NCBI RefSeq assembly: GCF_900499005.1
Contig: NZ_LS991316.1
Location: forward strand, 1,016,496 to 1,080,495
Length of the DNA: 64,000 nt
From: Actinomyces culturomici
GTDB lineage: Bacteria; Actinomycetota; Actinomycetes; Actinomycetales; Actinomycetaceae
Reading direction: 5' to 3'
The translations under genes were made by a program, and so were the position numbers. This document shows, piece by piece, positions 42,495 through 50,920 of this stretch. Below the pieces are notes generated by a model. It was not told the origin of the DNA, made no database searches, and saw only the letters and a program-made list of their open reading frames with translations. The number at the start of each line of letters is the position of its first letter. Within the stretch, counting starts at the first letter, position 1.

Positions 42495-43118
42495 TCAGGC
42501 TCTGCGCGCCGCGGCGTACGGCAGCGCTCCCCCGGCTTCGAGGTAGCAGGCCGGGCACAAGGATTCGTACGTGACCTCGACGCCGTCGATCGCGACCTGG
42601 GCGCCGTCGAAGACGTACCGGTCCCCGATCTTGCGCCCGTTGAACATCGCCTTGCGGCCGCAGCGACAGATCGTCTTCAGCTCCTCGAGCGAGTGCGCGA
42701 TCTCGAGAAGGCGCAACGACCCGGGGAAGGAGTGGGTCTGGAAGTCGGTGCGGATGCCGTAGGCGAGCACCGGGATCCCGAGCTCGACGGCGATCCTCAG
42801 GAGGTCGTCGACCTGCGCCGGCTCGAGGAACTGGGCCTCATCGACGAGGAGGCACGAGATCGGCGCGAGCCCCTCCCCGGGCGCCGAGAAGGCGAGCCCG
42901 GAGACGAGGGCGAAGAGGTCGACGCCCGGCGAGACGAGGAGGTCGACTTCCCGCGCGACGCCGAGCCGCGAGACGATCGTCGAGTCGCCCTTCGTATCGA
43001 CGACGGGCTTGGCGAGGAGAACGCGCTGCCCGCGCTCCTCGTAGTTGTAAGCCGCCTGCAGAAGCGCGGTCGACTTGCCCGAGTTCATCGCCCCGTACCG
43101 GAAATACAGCTTCGCCAC
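42495..43118 (-). CDS. tdk: Thymidine kinase
   Basis: A 207-residue type II thymidine kinase for thymidine salvage. Walker A is GAMNSGKST (9-17), LLVDEAQFL is the Walker B/catalytic Glu segment, and a zinc lasso is formed by CRCG and CPAC in the C-terminal third, before the VFDGAQVAIDGVEVTYE substrate loop. The GTG start has AAAGGAG upstream. A TAGGAT -10 box (43141-43146) overlaps the stop codon of the upstream lysE gene. Confidence 0.95.
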   Translation of the reverse strand: MAKLYFRYGAMNSGKSTALLQAAYNYEERGQRVLLAKPVVDTKGDSTIVSRLGVAREVDLLVSPGVDLFALVSGLAFSAPGEGLAPISCLLVDEAQFLEPAQVDDLLRIAVELGIPVLAYGIRTDFQTHSFPGSLRLLEIAHSLEELKTICRCGRKAMFNGRKIGDRYVFDGAQVAIDGVEVTYESLCPACYLEAGGALPYAAARRA

Positions 43119-43140
43119 CGCGGCTCCTTTCGATTCTCGA

Positions 43141-43146
43141 ATCCTA
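43141..43146 (-). promoter_or_regulatory. -10 box TAGGAT of tdk
   Basis: TAGGAT on the minus strand overlaps the lysE stop codon and would give a short leader with the AAAGGAG ribosome site, so tdk can be made independently of lysE. Confidence 0.4.
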
Positions 43147-43761
43147 CCCGGCCGGGGAGAGCGCGAGGGACGCCGCGACGCCGATCATCACGAGAGCGAC
43201 GAGGCCATCGAGGGCCCGCCAGGTCGAGGGGCGGTCGAGGAGTCCCGAGGCGGCGCGGGCGCCCCAGCCGATCCCGGAGAACCAGAGGATCGACGCGGTC
43301 ATCGCGCCGGCCGCCGCCATCCACTTGAGCGCCCCGAAGGAGTTCGTCACGGTTCCCAGCATGAGGACGGTGTCGAGATAGACGTGGGGGTTGAGAAGTG
43401 AGACGCCGAGCGTCGTCAGCAGCACCGTGCCGCGCGACGAGGCCGGGGCCGCGTCCTTGAGGGACGCGGTGGACGAGAGGGCGGACTTCGCCGAGCCCCG
43501 GGCGAACCAGAGGAGGTAGGCGACTCCTCCCCACTTGAGGACGGCGAGGAGCCAGGGGGCCGCCCTCGTCACCGCGCCGATGCCAGCGGTGCCCGCGGCG
43601 ATGAGCGCGAGGTCGCAGGCGATGCAGACGGCGACGACGACGCCGATGCGGTCGCGCCGGATCCCCTGGCGGATCACCCAGGCGTTCTGCGCGCCGATGG
43701 CGACGATGAGTCCGAGTCCGATCGACAGGCCGGTGAGGTAGGCGTGCGGGTCGAGCGTCAT
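43144..43761 (-). CDS. lysE: LysE/ArgO family amino acid exporter
   Basis: A 205-residue membrane protein with about six membrane segments. GLGLIVAIGAQNAWVIRQG at the N-terminus and SLLNPHVYLDT in the middle are the LysE/ArgO signatures. It exports basic amino acids (Lys, Arg) when they build up, for example during growth on peptides. It is divergent from a LysG/ArgP-type regulator. A TAGCGT -10 box 7 bases before the ATG points to a leaderless mRNA. Confidence 0.92.
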   Translation of the reverse strand: MTLDPHAYLTGLSIGLGLIVAIGAQNAWVIRQGIRRDRIGVVVAVCIACDLALIAAGTAGIGAVTRAAPWLLAVLKWGGVAYLLWFARGSAKSALSSTASLKDAAPASSRGTVLLTTLGVSLLNPHVYLDTVLMLGTVTNSFGALKWMAAAGAMTASILWFSGIGWGARAASGLLDRPSTWRALDGLVALVMIGVAASLALSPAG

Positions 43762-43768
43762 GCCGACG

Positions 43769-43774
43769 ACGCTA
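43769..43774 (-). promoter_or_regulatory. -10 box TAGCGT of lysE
   Basis: TAGCGT on the minus strand, 7 bases before the lysE ATG. The palindrome at 43793-43810 then falls at about -32 to -50, a normal activator position for LysR-type proteins. Confidence 0.45.
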
Positions 43775-43792
43775 GGGGCCCGCGAGCGGTGA

Positions 43793-43810
43793 AGGATAAT
43801 CGATTATTCT
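43793..43810. promoter_or_regulatory. LysG operator palindrome
   Basis: ATAATCGATTAT (43796-43807) is a perfect 12-base palindrome, extended by AG/CT at the outer ends. It overlaps a plus-strand TATTCT -10 box (43805-43810) for lysG. The layout suits a LysR-type regulator that represses itself and activates lysE. This AT-rich island stands out in the GC-rich context. Confidence 0.65.
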
Positions 43811-43817
43811 GATGCTT

Positions 43818-44744
43818 GTGAAGAATTCCTTCATCTCCAGCGCGCACCTCGCGACCCTCGCGGCGATCGTCGACGAGGGGACCTTCGACGAGGCGGGCAC
43901 GCGCCTGCGCATCTCGACCTCGGCCGTCAGTCAGCGGATCCGCGCGCTCGAGTCCTCGGTCGGCGCGGTCCTCCTCACGCGCACCGCCCCCGTCCGCCCG
44001 ACCGCCGAGGGCGCGGTCCTCCTCCGCCTCGCGAGAGCGCAGGCCCTTCTTGCCTCCGAGGCGCTCGCCCAGCTCCCGGGCGCAACGGGCACCGGGGGCG
44101 CCGCGGAGGACGAGAACCCGATGAGTGGAAGTCGCGAGCCGACTCGCATCGCGATGGCGATCAACGAGGACTCCCTCGCGACCTGGTTCCTCCCGGTCCT
44201 CGCCGCGCTCGCGGACGAGGGCGGCATCGCCCTCACCCTGCGAACGGCGAACGAGGACCGGACGATGGATATGCTCCGCGACGCGACCGCGATCGTCGGG
44301 GTGTCGACGAGCCCCCGCGCCCTCGCCGGCTGCCGCGCGAGAGAACTCGGAACGATGACCTACGAGCCACTCGTCCGCCCGCGCCTGCTCGAGGGCGCCG
44401 ACGGCCCGCTCCCCCGCGTCCATTTCGACGAGATCGACGCGCTCCAGGACGAGTCCGCCCGCGGCACGGCGCACGAGGCCGCGGGAACCGTCCACTACGT
44501 CCCCGGGCATCCCGCCTTCGAGGAGGCGATCCGCGCGGGCCTCGGCTGGGGCATGATCCCCCTCGGCACTGCGCCCGCCGGCCTCGTCCGCGTCCCCGGG
44601 GCGCGCGAGGTCGCCGTCCGGCTGTACTGGCACCGGTGGACGCTCGACTCCCCCGCGCTCGATCTCCTCGAGGACGAGGTCGTGACCGCTTTCTCCGATC
44701 ACCCCGCGTGCCGACCGGCGGACGCGGTCCCGGCGCGCGACTAG
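43818..44744 (+). CDS. lysG: LysG/ArgP-type LysR transcriptional regulator
   Basis: A 308-residue LysR-family regulator with an N-terminal winged helix-turn-helix (about 1-60; [13 protein letters not shown] recognition region) and an effector domain. Its pairing with lysE marks it as LysG/ArgP, which senses lysine or arginine. The GTG at 43818 was chosen because it lies 7 bases after TATTCT (leaderless) while the ATG at 43812 would lie 1 base after it. Its stop codon overlaps the stop of the convergent aspA in the shared CTAG at 44741-44744. Confidence 0.9.
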   Translation: MKNSFISSAHLATLAAIVDEGTFDEAGTRLRISTSAVSQRIRALESSVGAVLLTRTAPVRPTAEGAVLLRLARAQALLASEALAQLPGATGTGGAAEDENPMSGSREPTRIAMAINEDSLATWFLPVLAALADEGGIALTLRTANEDRTMDMLRDATAIVGVSTSPRALAGCRARELGTMTYEPLVRPRLLEGADGPLPRVHFDEIDALQDESARGTAHEAAGTVHYVPGHPAFEEAIRAGLGWGMIPLGTAPAGLVRVPGAREVAVRLYWHRWTLDSPALDLLEDEVVTAFSDHPACRPADAVPARD

Positions 44745-46219
44745 GCGTCCGCGGGCTCGCCCTCCGGCTCGGGCTCGACGACGGACGGGTCGGCGCCCGA
44801 GTAGTAGCGCATGTCCCGGTACTTCGGCCGCAGGAGGTTCTCGACGCTCAGCAGCTCGTCGAGCGCCTTTTCGTCGAGGAGTCCCATTTCGAGGACGACC
44901 TCGCGGACGTTGCGCCCCGACCTCGCGCACTCGCGTCCGACGGCGTCGCCGTTCGCGTGCCCGATGACCTCGTTGAGGTAGGTGACGATCCCGATGGAGT
45001 CGAGGACGTTGCGCGTGCACACCTCGGCGTTCGCCTCGATGCCGATGATGCAGAACTCCCGCAGGGTCCGCATCGCGTTCGTCAGGAGGTTGATCGACTC
45101 GAAGAGGGTCTGCCCGATGACCGGCTCCATGACGTTGAGCTGGAGCTGCCCGGCCTCGGCGGCGAAGGTGAGAGCGACGTCGTTGCCCATCACCTTGAAG
45201 CACACCTGGTTGACGACCTCGGGGATGACGGGGTTGACCTTCGCCGGCATGATCGACGAGCCGGCGGCCCGCTCGAGCAGTCGGATCTCGCCGAGGCCCG
45301 CGCGCGGCCCGGAGGAGAGCAGGCGCAGGTCGTTGCAGATCTTCGAGAGTTTGACGGCGAGGCGCTTGATCGCCGCGTGCATCGAGACGTAGGCGCCGGT
45401 GTCGCTCGTCGCCTCGAGGAGGTTCTCCGCGCCCTTGATCTCGAGCCCGGTCACCTCGGAGAGGTAGCGGACGACGGTGGACTGGTAGCCCTCGGGCGTG
45501 TTGAGGCCCGTACCGATGGCGGTCGCGCCGAGGTTGACCTCGAGGAGAAGGGCCGAGTTGTTCCGCAGGCGCGGGATCTCCTCGCCGAGGAGGACCGAGA
45601 ACGCCTCGAACTCCTGGCCGAGGCTCATCGGGACCGCGTCCTGGAGCTGGGTGCGCCCCATCTTGAGGACGTCCTTGAACTGGATGCCCTTCGAGGCGAG
45701 GGAGTCGATGAGCCGTTCGAGCTCGGCGACGAGGACCTCGATCTTCTCGTGGAGCCCGAGGCGGAAGCCCGTCGGGTAGGCGTCGTTCGTCGACTGCGAC
45801 TTGTTGACGTGGTCGTTGGGGTTGACGTGCGAGTAGCGGCCCTTCGCGAAGCCGAGGTGCTCGAGGGCGAGGTTCGCGACGACCTCGTTCGTGTTCATGT
45901 TGACGCTCGTGCCCGCGCCGCCCTGGAACACGTCGATGGGGAACTGATCGAGGCAGCGCCCATTGGCGAGGATCTCGTCGCACGCCCAGATGATCGCCTC
46001 GGCGATATCCTCCGGAAGCGTCCCGTGGTCGCGATTCGCGAGGGCGGAGGCCTTCTTCACCTGGACCATGCCCCGCACGAAGGCCGGCTCCTCGCCGATC
46101 GTCGTACCGGAGATCTGGTAGTTCTCGATGGCCCGCAGGGTGTGGATCCCCCAATAGGCCTCGAGCGGGACGTCCCTGGCGCCGAGAAGGTCCTCCTCGG
46201 TCCGGCTCGCAGTCCTCAC
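44741..46219 (-). CDS. aspA: Aspartate ammonia-lyase (aspartase)
   Basis: A 492-residue enzyme of the aspartase/fumarase family that splits aspartate to fumarate and ammonia. The signature [11 protein letters not shown] (about 322-332) is present, and the N-terminus [19 protein letters not shown] with [13 protein letters not shown] is that of aspartases rather than class II fumarases. The GTG at 46219 has GAAGGAG 7 bases upstream. sdhCAB lies directly upstream on the same strand, so fumarate made here can be the acceptor for that enzyme in reverse. Confidence 0.93.
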   Translation of the reverse strand: MRTASRTEEDLLGARDVPLEAYWGIHTLRAIENYQISGTTIGEEPAFVRGMVQVKKASALANRDHGTLPEDIAEAIIWACDEILANGRCLDQFPIDVFQGGAGTSVNMNTNEVVANLALEHLGFAKGRYSHVNPNDHVNKSQSTNDAYPTGFRLGLHEKIEVLVAELERLIDSLASKGIQFKDVLKMGRTQLQDAVPMSLGQEFEAFSVLLGEEIPRLRNNSALLLEVNLGATAIGTGLNTPEGYQSTVVRYLSEVTGLEIKGAENLLEATSDTGAYVSMHAAIKRLAVKLSKICNDLRLLSSGPRAGLGEIRLLERAAGSSIMPAKVNPVIPEVVNQVCFKVMGNDVALTFAAEAGQLQLNVMEPVIGQTLFESINLLTNAMRTLREFCIIGIEANAEVCTRNVLDSIGIVTYLNEVIGHANGDAVGRECARSGRNVREVVLEMGLLDEKALDELLSVENLLRPKYRDMRYYSGADPSVVEPEPEGEPADA

Positions 46220-46325
46220 GTCGACTCCTTCATTCGCTGGCTGACCGGCGCGGATGCGCGCCGCACCCCGATGATGCCCCGCAGCGGGACGAAAGTCCGG
46301 CGCTTGTCGAAATCGAGGAGAAATC

Positions 46326-46356
46326 TGACGCGCGCCCAAGGATCCCTTGACGCGCG
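46326..46356. promoter_or_regulatory. Direct repeat around a palindrome upstream of aspA
   Basis: TGACGCGCG occurs at 46326-46334 and 46348-46356, a 22-base spacing (two helical turns), with CAAGG-ATC-CCTTG (46337-46349) between. It lies about 110-140 bases before aspA and 35 bases past the sdhB stop. It may bind a regulator of aspA; the palindrome could also help end sdh transcription. Confidence 0.35.
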
Positions 46357-46390
46357 GATGACCTCGCGGGCCGCCCCGCCTCGCCCGTTC

Positions 46391-47137
46391 TCAGCGGTCG
46401 CGGTGGAAGAGGGCGCCCCAGCGCTCGCGCCCCACCACCCCGGTGACGGCGAGCGGAATCCCCGCCGGGCAGACCCGCGCGCATTCGCCGTAGCCCGAGC
46501 ACGGGCCGAAGGCGTCCTCGTAGGCCTCGGCCATGCGGATCGCGCGGGCGCGCCGCTCCTTCGCGGGGATCGGGAGGAGCGCGAGGGAGGCGAGGCGCGC
46601 GCCGGCGTAGAGCGCCGCCGAGCCGTTCGGGCAGGCGGCGACGCAGGCGCCGCACCCGATGCAGGCGGCGAGGTCGAGCGCCGACTCGGCCGCGCAGTGG
46701 GCGACCGGAACGGCGTCGGCGTCCGGAGCCCTCCCCGTCGTCGAGGCCGAGGCCCCGCCCTCGCCCATGAGGACGTCGAGGCGCGAGCGGTCGACGACGA
46801 GGTCGCGGATGACGGGGAACGCGGCGGAGCGCAGCGGCTCGAGGACGACGAGCGCGCCCTCCGGGCGCTCGCCGAGGCGCTGGTGGCAGGCGGGGAGGTT
46901 GTCGCTCCAACCGTTCGGGCGCCCGTCGACGAGGAGGCCGCAGGCCCCGCAGATCCCCTCGCGGCAGTCCGAGTCGAAGGCGATCGGCGCCTGGCCGCGC
47001 GCGGCAAGCGAGGCGTTGAGCGCGTCGAGGAGCTCGAGGACGCTCATCCGCGGATCGGCGTCCTCGAGGGCGTACTCCTCGAAGCGCCCCTTCGCTGCGC
47101 GCGACTCCTGTCGCCAGACCCTGATCCTCAGCCTCAT
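46391..47137 (-). CDS. sdhB: Succinate dehydrogenase/fumarate reductase iron-sulfur subunit
   Basis: A 248-residue three-cluster iron-sulfur protein that carries electrons between the flavoprotein and quinone. The 2Fe-2S motif is CREGICGACG with a further Cys in LPACHQ (about 58-84), the 4Fe-4S motif is CIGCGACVAACP, and the third cluster uses CSGYGECARVCP. Length equals mycobacterial Rv0247c. The ATG overlaps the sdhA stop (ATGA). Confidence 0.93.
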   Translation of the reverse strand: MRLRIRVWRQESRAAKGRFEEYALEDADPRMSVLELLDALNASLAARGQAPIAFDSDCREGICGACGLLVDGRPNGWSDNLPACHQRLGERPEGALVVLEPLRSAAFPVIRDLVVDRSRLDVLMGEGGASASTTGRAPDADAVPVAHCAAESALDLAACIGCGACVAACPNGSAALYAGARLASLALLPIPAKERRARAIRMAEAYEDAFGPCSGYGECARVCPAGIPLAVTGVVGRERWGALFHRDR

Positions 47138-49146
47138 CGGTAGTTCCTCGTCTGGAGCGGCACCGCGCGGAACTCCAGCTCCTCGCGCCGGTGGACGAAT
47201 GCGGGGGCGCCGGACTCCCACCCGGAGGTCTCCCAGGCGGACACGCAGCGCCATGCCGCGTCGTCGCGCGCGGCCTCGCCGTCGGGCAGGACGTGCTCGG
47301 CGCGGAAGTGGGCCCCGCAGGATTCCTCGCGGTTGAGGGCGTCCACGCACATGAGTTCGGCGAGCTCGAGGAAGTCGCCGATGCGCATCGCCTCGACGAG
47401 GTCGGGATTGAAGGAGTCGGCGGAACCCGTCACGCGCACACCCTCGGCGAAGGCGGAGCGGATCTGGCGGATCTCGCGCGCCCCCTCGGCGAGGCCCTCC
47501 CCCGTCCTCGTGACGCCGCACTTCGCGTACATCACGCGCCCGAGCTCGCGGTGGAACTCCTTCGCGGGCGTCACGCCCGCACCGCTCAGGAGCGCGTCGA
47601 TCCGCCCGTTCACGCGCTCACGGGCCTTCGCGACGCCCGCGTCGTCCTCGGCGACGAGGCCCTCTCCGAGCCGACCCGCGAGGTACTCGGAGACGACGTG
47701 CGGGATCGTGAAGGAGCCGTCGACGCACGCGGCGAGGAGCGAGTTCGCGCCGAGCCGGTTCGCCCCGTGGTAGGCGGCGTTCGCCTCGCCCGCGACGAAG
47801 AGCCCGGGGATCGTCGATTGGAGGCGGTAGTCGACCCAGAGCCCGCCCATCGCGAAGTGGGCGCCGGGGGCGATGCGCATGGGCCGCTCGTAGGGGTCCT
47901 CGCCCGTCGAGTCGCGGTACATCGTGAAGAGGTTCCCGTACTTCTCGGCGAGGCGCGCCCGCCCCTGGGCGGCGAGGGCGTCGCGGAAGTCGAGGTAGAC
48001 GGAGTTGCGGGCCTCCCCCACCCCGCGCCCGGAGGAGATCTCGGCGAAGGCGGCGCGCGAGGCGATGTCGCGGGGCGTGAGGTTCCCGAAGGCCGGGTAG
48101 CGGCGCTCGAGGTAGTAGTCGCGCTCGTCCTCGGGGATCTCGTTCGGCTCGCGGGCGTCGCCGGGGGCCTCGGGCACCCAGATGCGCCCGTCGTTGCGCA
48201 GCGACTCCGACATCAGCGTCGTCTTCGACTGCCACGGGCTCGAGACGGGCAGGGCCGTCGGGTGGAATTGGATGAAGGACGGCGAGGCGAAGGCCGCGCC
48301 CGCCCGGTGCGCGCGCCACGCGGCGCTCGCGTTCGAGTTCTTCGCGAGCGTCGAGTGGAAGTAGAGGTTCCCGTAGCCGCCGGTCGCGAGGACGATCGCA
48401 TCGGCGCGCAGGACCAAGATCGCGCCGGTCTCGAGATCGCGGGCGACGACGCCGGCGGCCCGTCCATCTGCGACGACGAGGTCGAGCATCTCGGTGCGCG
48501 TATGGAGGAGGATCCGGCCCGCGCGGACTTCGCGCATGAGCGCCGAGGACGCGGCGATCTCGAGCTGCTGACCGGTCTGGCCGCGCGAGTAGAAGGTCCG
48601 CGACACCTGGACGCCGCCGAAGGAGCGGGTCGCGAGCGAACCGCCGTATTCGCGGGCGAAGGGGACGCCGAGCGCGTTCATGTGATCGATGACGCGGCTC
48701 GAGAGTTCGCCGAGCCGGAAGACCTCGGACTCGCGGGCGCGGAAGTCGCCGCCCTTGACGGTGTCGACGACGAAGCGGGCGAGCGCGTCCCCGTCGACGC
48801 CGCGGGCCCGCGCGGCGTTGATCCCGCCCTGCGCGGCGACCGAGTGCGCCCTGCGCGGCGAGTCGTGGAAGGTGAGGACCTCGACCCGGTATCCGAGCTC
48901 GGAGAGCGAGGCGGCGGCGCCCGCGCCGGCGAGCCCCGTGCCGACGACGAGGACGGTGAAGCGCTTGCGGTTGCCCGGCCCGACGAGTCGGTGCCCGGCG
49001 ACGTACTCGTCCCACATCCGCTCCGGCGCGGAGCCCGGCTCGCGGGGGTCGAGGGACGCGCCCTGCTCGACGTTCGGGCGCCGATCGCGGGCGCGGCGCA
49101 GATCGATACGGGTCGTCGGGGGCCCGTCCTCGCGGAATTCGGTCAT
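47134..49146 (-). CDS. sdhA: Succinate dehydrogenase/fumarate reductase flavoprotein subunit
   Basis: A 670-residue FAD protein that interconverts succinate and fumarate. VVGTGLAGAGAAASL (about 67-81) binds FAD, the HSVAAQGGINAA segment carries the FAD-linking His, and FIQFHPTALP, RNDGRIWVP and HGANRLGANSLLAA form the active site. An extra hydrophilic N-terminal stretch of about 60 residues precedes the FAD fold, as in Rv0248c-type proteins. Start and stop overlap sdhC and sdhB by 4 bases. Confidence 0.95.
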   Translation of the reverse strand: MTEFREDGPPTTRIDLRRARDRRPNVEQGASLDPREPGSAPERMWDEYVAGHRLVGPGNRKRFTVLVVGTGLAGAGAAASLSELGYRVEVLTFHDSPRRAHSVAAQGGINAARARGVDGDALARFVVDTVKGGDFRARESEVFRLGELSSRVIDHMNALGVPFAREYGGSLATRSFGGVQVSRTFYSRGQTGQQLEIAASSALMREVRAGRILLHTRTEMLDLVVADGRAAGVVARDLETGAILVLRADAIVLATGGYGNLYFHSTLAKNSNASAAWRAHRAGAAFASPSFIQFHPTALPVSSPWQSKTTLMSESLRNDGRIWVPEAPGDAREPNEIPEDERDYYLERRYPAFGNLTPRDIASRAAFAEISSGRGVGEARNSVYLDFRDALAAQGRARLAEKYGNLFTMYRDSTGEDPYERPMRIAPGAHFAMGGLWVDYRLQSTIPGLFVAGEANAAYHGANRLGANSLLAACVDGSFTIPHVVSEYLAGRLGEGLVAEDDAGVAKARERVNGRIDALLSGAGVTPAKEFHRELGRVMYAKCGVTRTGEGLAEGAREIRQIRSAFAEGVRVTGSADSFNPDLVEAMRIGDFLELAELMCVDALNREESCGAHFRAEHVLPDGEAARDDAAWRCVSAWETSGWESGAPAFVHRREELEFRAVPLQTRNYR

Positions 49147-49847
49147 GGCAGCGCTCCCGTCGCGAGGGAGAAGACGAGCACCGCGCCGTCGCCGAGGACG
49201 ATGAGCGCGGCGACGAGGACGCCGATCCGCTCGGCCGCGGCGAGGCCCTTCGGCCCGGTCGCGCCGAGGTCCTTGACGGCGAGTCCGATCCCGTGGGCGA
49301 GGTGCGCGCCGAGCGCGAGGAGGGCGAGGCCGTACGCGCCCGCCATGAGGGGGCGCGAGAGCGAGGCGACGACGTTGTGGGAGGCGTGGAAGGCAGGGTC
49401 GGGCGCCGCGAAGTCCACGGGCGCGACCCATGCGCCGATCGTGAGGTCGAGGAGGTGCATCGCGAGCCACGCGAGGAGGAGGAGGCCCGTCGGGAGCATG
49501 AGACGCGCGAGGAGGGCGCGCATGGCCTTCGTCCGCGCACCGGGCGTCCGCAGGCGGCGCGCCCGGGACTTGAGGGCGAGGGCGCACCACACATGGACGA
49601 GGACGCAGGCGAGGAGGACGACCCGGAAGATCCACAGGAGGCCCTCCCGCGGCAGGAGGGGGACGAGGATCTCGCGCAGCCATCCGGCGTAGGCGTCCAT
49701 CGACGGGGCGTCGAACAGGATCTTGAGGTTCCCCAGCATGTGGACGAGGACGAAGGCCGCCATCGTGAGCCCCGTCAGCGCGAGGAGCGTCCGCAGGAGC
49801 CAGGAGGGCGCGCCCGACCGTTGCGTCGTGGTCTCCGTGCCCGCCAT
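49143..49847 (-). CDS. sdhC: Succinate dehydrogenase/fumarate reductase cytochrome b subunit
   Basis: A 234-residue membrane anchor with five hydrophobic segments and several His residues in membrane context (LVHMLGN, VHVWCAL, AMHLLDL, AHLAHGI) that can bind two hemes, as in single-polypeptide B-type anchors. The gene order C-A-B matches mycobacterial Sdh1. A near-perfect AAAGGAGGTG ribosome site precedes the ATG. It links the enzyme to menaquinone. Confidence 0.9.
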   Translation of the reverse strand: MAGTETTTQRSGAPSWLLRTLLALTGLTMAAFVLVHMLGNLKILFDAPSMDAYAGWLREILVPLLPREGLLWIFRVVLLACVLVHVWCALALKSRARRLRTPGARTKAMRALLARLMLPTGLLLLAWLAMHLLDLTIGAWVAPVDFAAPDPAFHASHNVVASLSRPLMAGAYGLALLALGAHLAHGIGLAVKDLGATGPKGLAAAERIGVLVAALIVLGDGAVLVFSLATGALP

Positions 49848-49866
49848 CGCGCACCTCCTTTCCCCC

Positions 49867-49872
49867 AGGGTA
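49867..49872 (-). promoter_or_regulatory. -10 box TACCCT of sdhCAB
   Basis: TACCCT on the minus strand gives a short leader with the strong AAAGGAGG site. It lies between the ACP-like gene stop (49909) and sdhC, so sdhCAB is probably its own operon. Confidence 0.4.
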
Positions 49873-49908
49873 GAGGGCGGACGGAGCGCTCGGGCCGGTT
49901 CGGGCGAG

Positions 49909-50250
49909 CTAGTGCCGTTCGGCCGCCGCGTCGAGGACGTCGCCGAGCGTCGTCCACTGCGCGATCTCGGCGTCGGGGAAGGACGCGCGCAGTTCGTGCT
50001 CGATGCGGGCGACGATCGCGTAGAGCGCGAGGTCGTCGAGGTCGAGGTCTCCGCGCAGTGTCAGCTCCGCGCGCGCGTCCTCGGGTTCGAGGCCAGTCTC
50101 GGCGAGGACCGCGGCCATCGCGGTCTCACGGGCCTCGTCGGCGCGCGACGCGCCCGCGTGGGACGCGCCTGAGCCGGCGCCCTCACCCGCCTCGGCGTCC
50201 GTCGGCACCGGGTCGAGGGTGTAGCCGAGGAGCTCGGCGATCGAGCCCAC
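49909..50250 (-). CDS. Acyl-carrier-protein-like protein without the phosphopantetheine serine
   Basis: A 113-residue acidic protein. Its C-terminal 75 residues look like an acyl carrier protein: GLEPEDA, LRGDLDLDDLALYAIVARIE and TTLGDVLDAA match helices I-IV. The DSL motif that carries 4'-phosphopantetheine reads DDL, so it cannot be loaded in the normal way. An Ala/Gly-rich stretch precedes it. Together with DUF3145 one base upstream it recalls the end of the Streptomyces fabD-fabH-acpP-fabF-DUF3145 cluster, but no fab gene is present. Role unknown; perhaps a structural or regulatory partner. Confidence 0.72.
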   Translation of the reverse strand: MGSIAELLGYTLDPVPTDAEAGEGAGSGASHAGASRADEARETAMAAVLAETGLEPEDARAELTLRGDLDLDDLALYAIVARIEHELRASFPDAEIAQWTTLGDVLDAAAERH

Positions 50251-50251
50251 C

Positions 50252-50755
50252 TCAGCCGACCCGGTTGTTCAGCCAGCGCACCGGCGCACCGGCGCCGGCG
50301 TGGCGGAAGGGCTCGAGCTCGTCGTCCCAGGCCTGGCCGAGGGCGAGATCGAGGCCCTCGCGCAGCTCCTCGAGGGTCGTCGCGCGCTCGAGGGCCGCTC
50401 GGATCCGGTCCTCGGGGACGACGACGTTGCCGACGGTGTCCATCTGCGAGTGGAAGATGCCGAGCGAGGGCGTGTGCGACCAGCGGCCGCCGTCGGTCTG
50501 GGCGGTGGCCTCCTCGGTCACCTCGTAGCGGAGATGCTCCCAGCCGCGCAGCGCGGACGCGAGGCGCGCGCCGGAGTCGGTCGGCCCGACCCAGGAGAAC
50601 TCGCAGCGCACCATGCCGGGCGCCGCGTCCTGATCGGTCCACTGGAGGTGGACCTCCTGGCCGAGGGCGGTGCCGACGGCCCATTCGATGTGCGGGCACA
50701 GCGCGGGCGGCGTCGAGTGCACGAAAAGTACACCGCGGGTGTATGTCCCTCTCAA
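50252..50755 (-). CDS. DUF3145 family protein
   Basis: A 167-residue protein of the DUF3145 family, recognised by TRGVLFVHSTPPALCPHIEWAVG near the start and the SHTPSLGIFHSQMDTVG segment. The start is TTG at 50755, preceded by CCGGAGG at 5 bases; the 47 extra residues of the longer frame are low in similarity and cross a TATAGT promoter. The function is unknown, but the gene goes with type II fatty-acid genes in Streptomyces. It is followed by the ACP-like gene after one base. Confidence 0.85.
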   Translation of the reverse strand: MRGTYTRGVLFVHSTPPALCPHIEWAVGTALGQEVHLQWTDQDAAPGMVRCEFSWVGPTDSGARLASALRGWEHLRYEVTEEATAQTDGGRWSHTPSLGIFHSQMDTVGNVVVPEDRIRAALERATTLEELREGLDLALGQAWDDELEPFRHAGAGAPVRWLNNRVG

Positions 50756-50834
50756 TTCGACCTCCGGTTGCTCTCGAGGATCGTCTTCCCCTACGCCCTC
50801 GAACACGCGGTCAGTCGACAACGGTGTACTCCGT

Positions 50835-50840
50835 ACTATA
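50835..50840 (-). promoter_or_regulatory. -10 box TATAGT of the DUF3145 operon
   Basis: TATAGT on the minus strand is the closest match to TATAAT in this stretch and would give a 70-base leader before the TTG. Within the first codons lies TACACC-GCG-GGTGTA (50729-50743), an inverted repeat that may fold at the mRNA 5' end. Confidence 0.5.
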
Positions 50841-50920
50841 GCGAACCCGTCGCGCCTCCCCTCGGGGACGCGCGGCGGGCCGGATGTTCCGCTCATCAGC
50901 TCCGACGGGAGCGGTGAGGC

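Noticed and set aside
50756-50896. Longer form of DUF3145 starting at 50896
   Set aside because: The added part crosses a TATAGT promoter and lacks family features; the TTG at 50755 has a ribosome site and gives the usual length.
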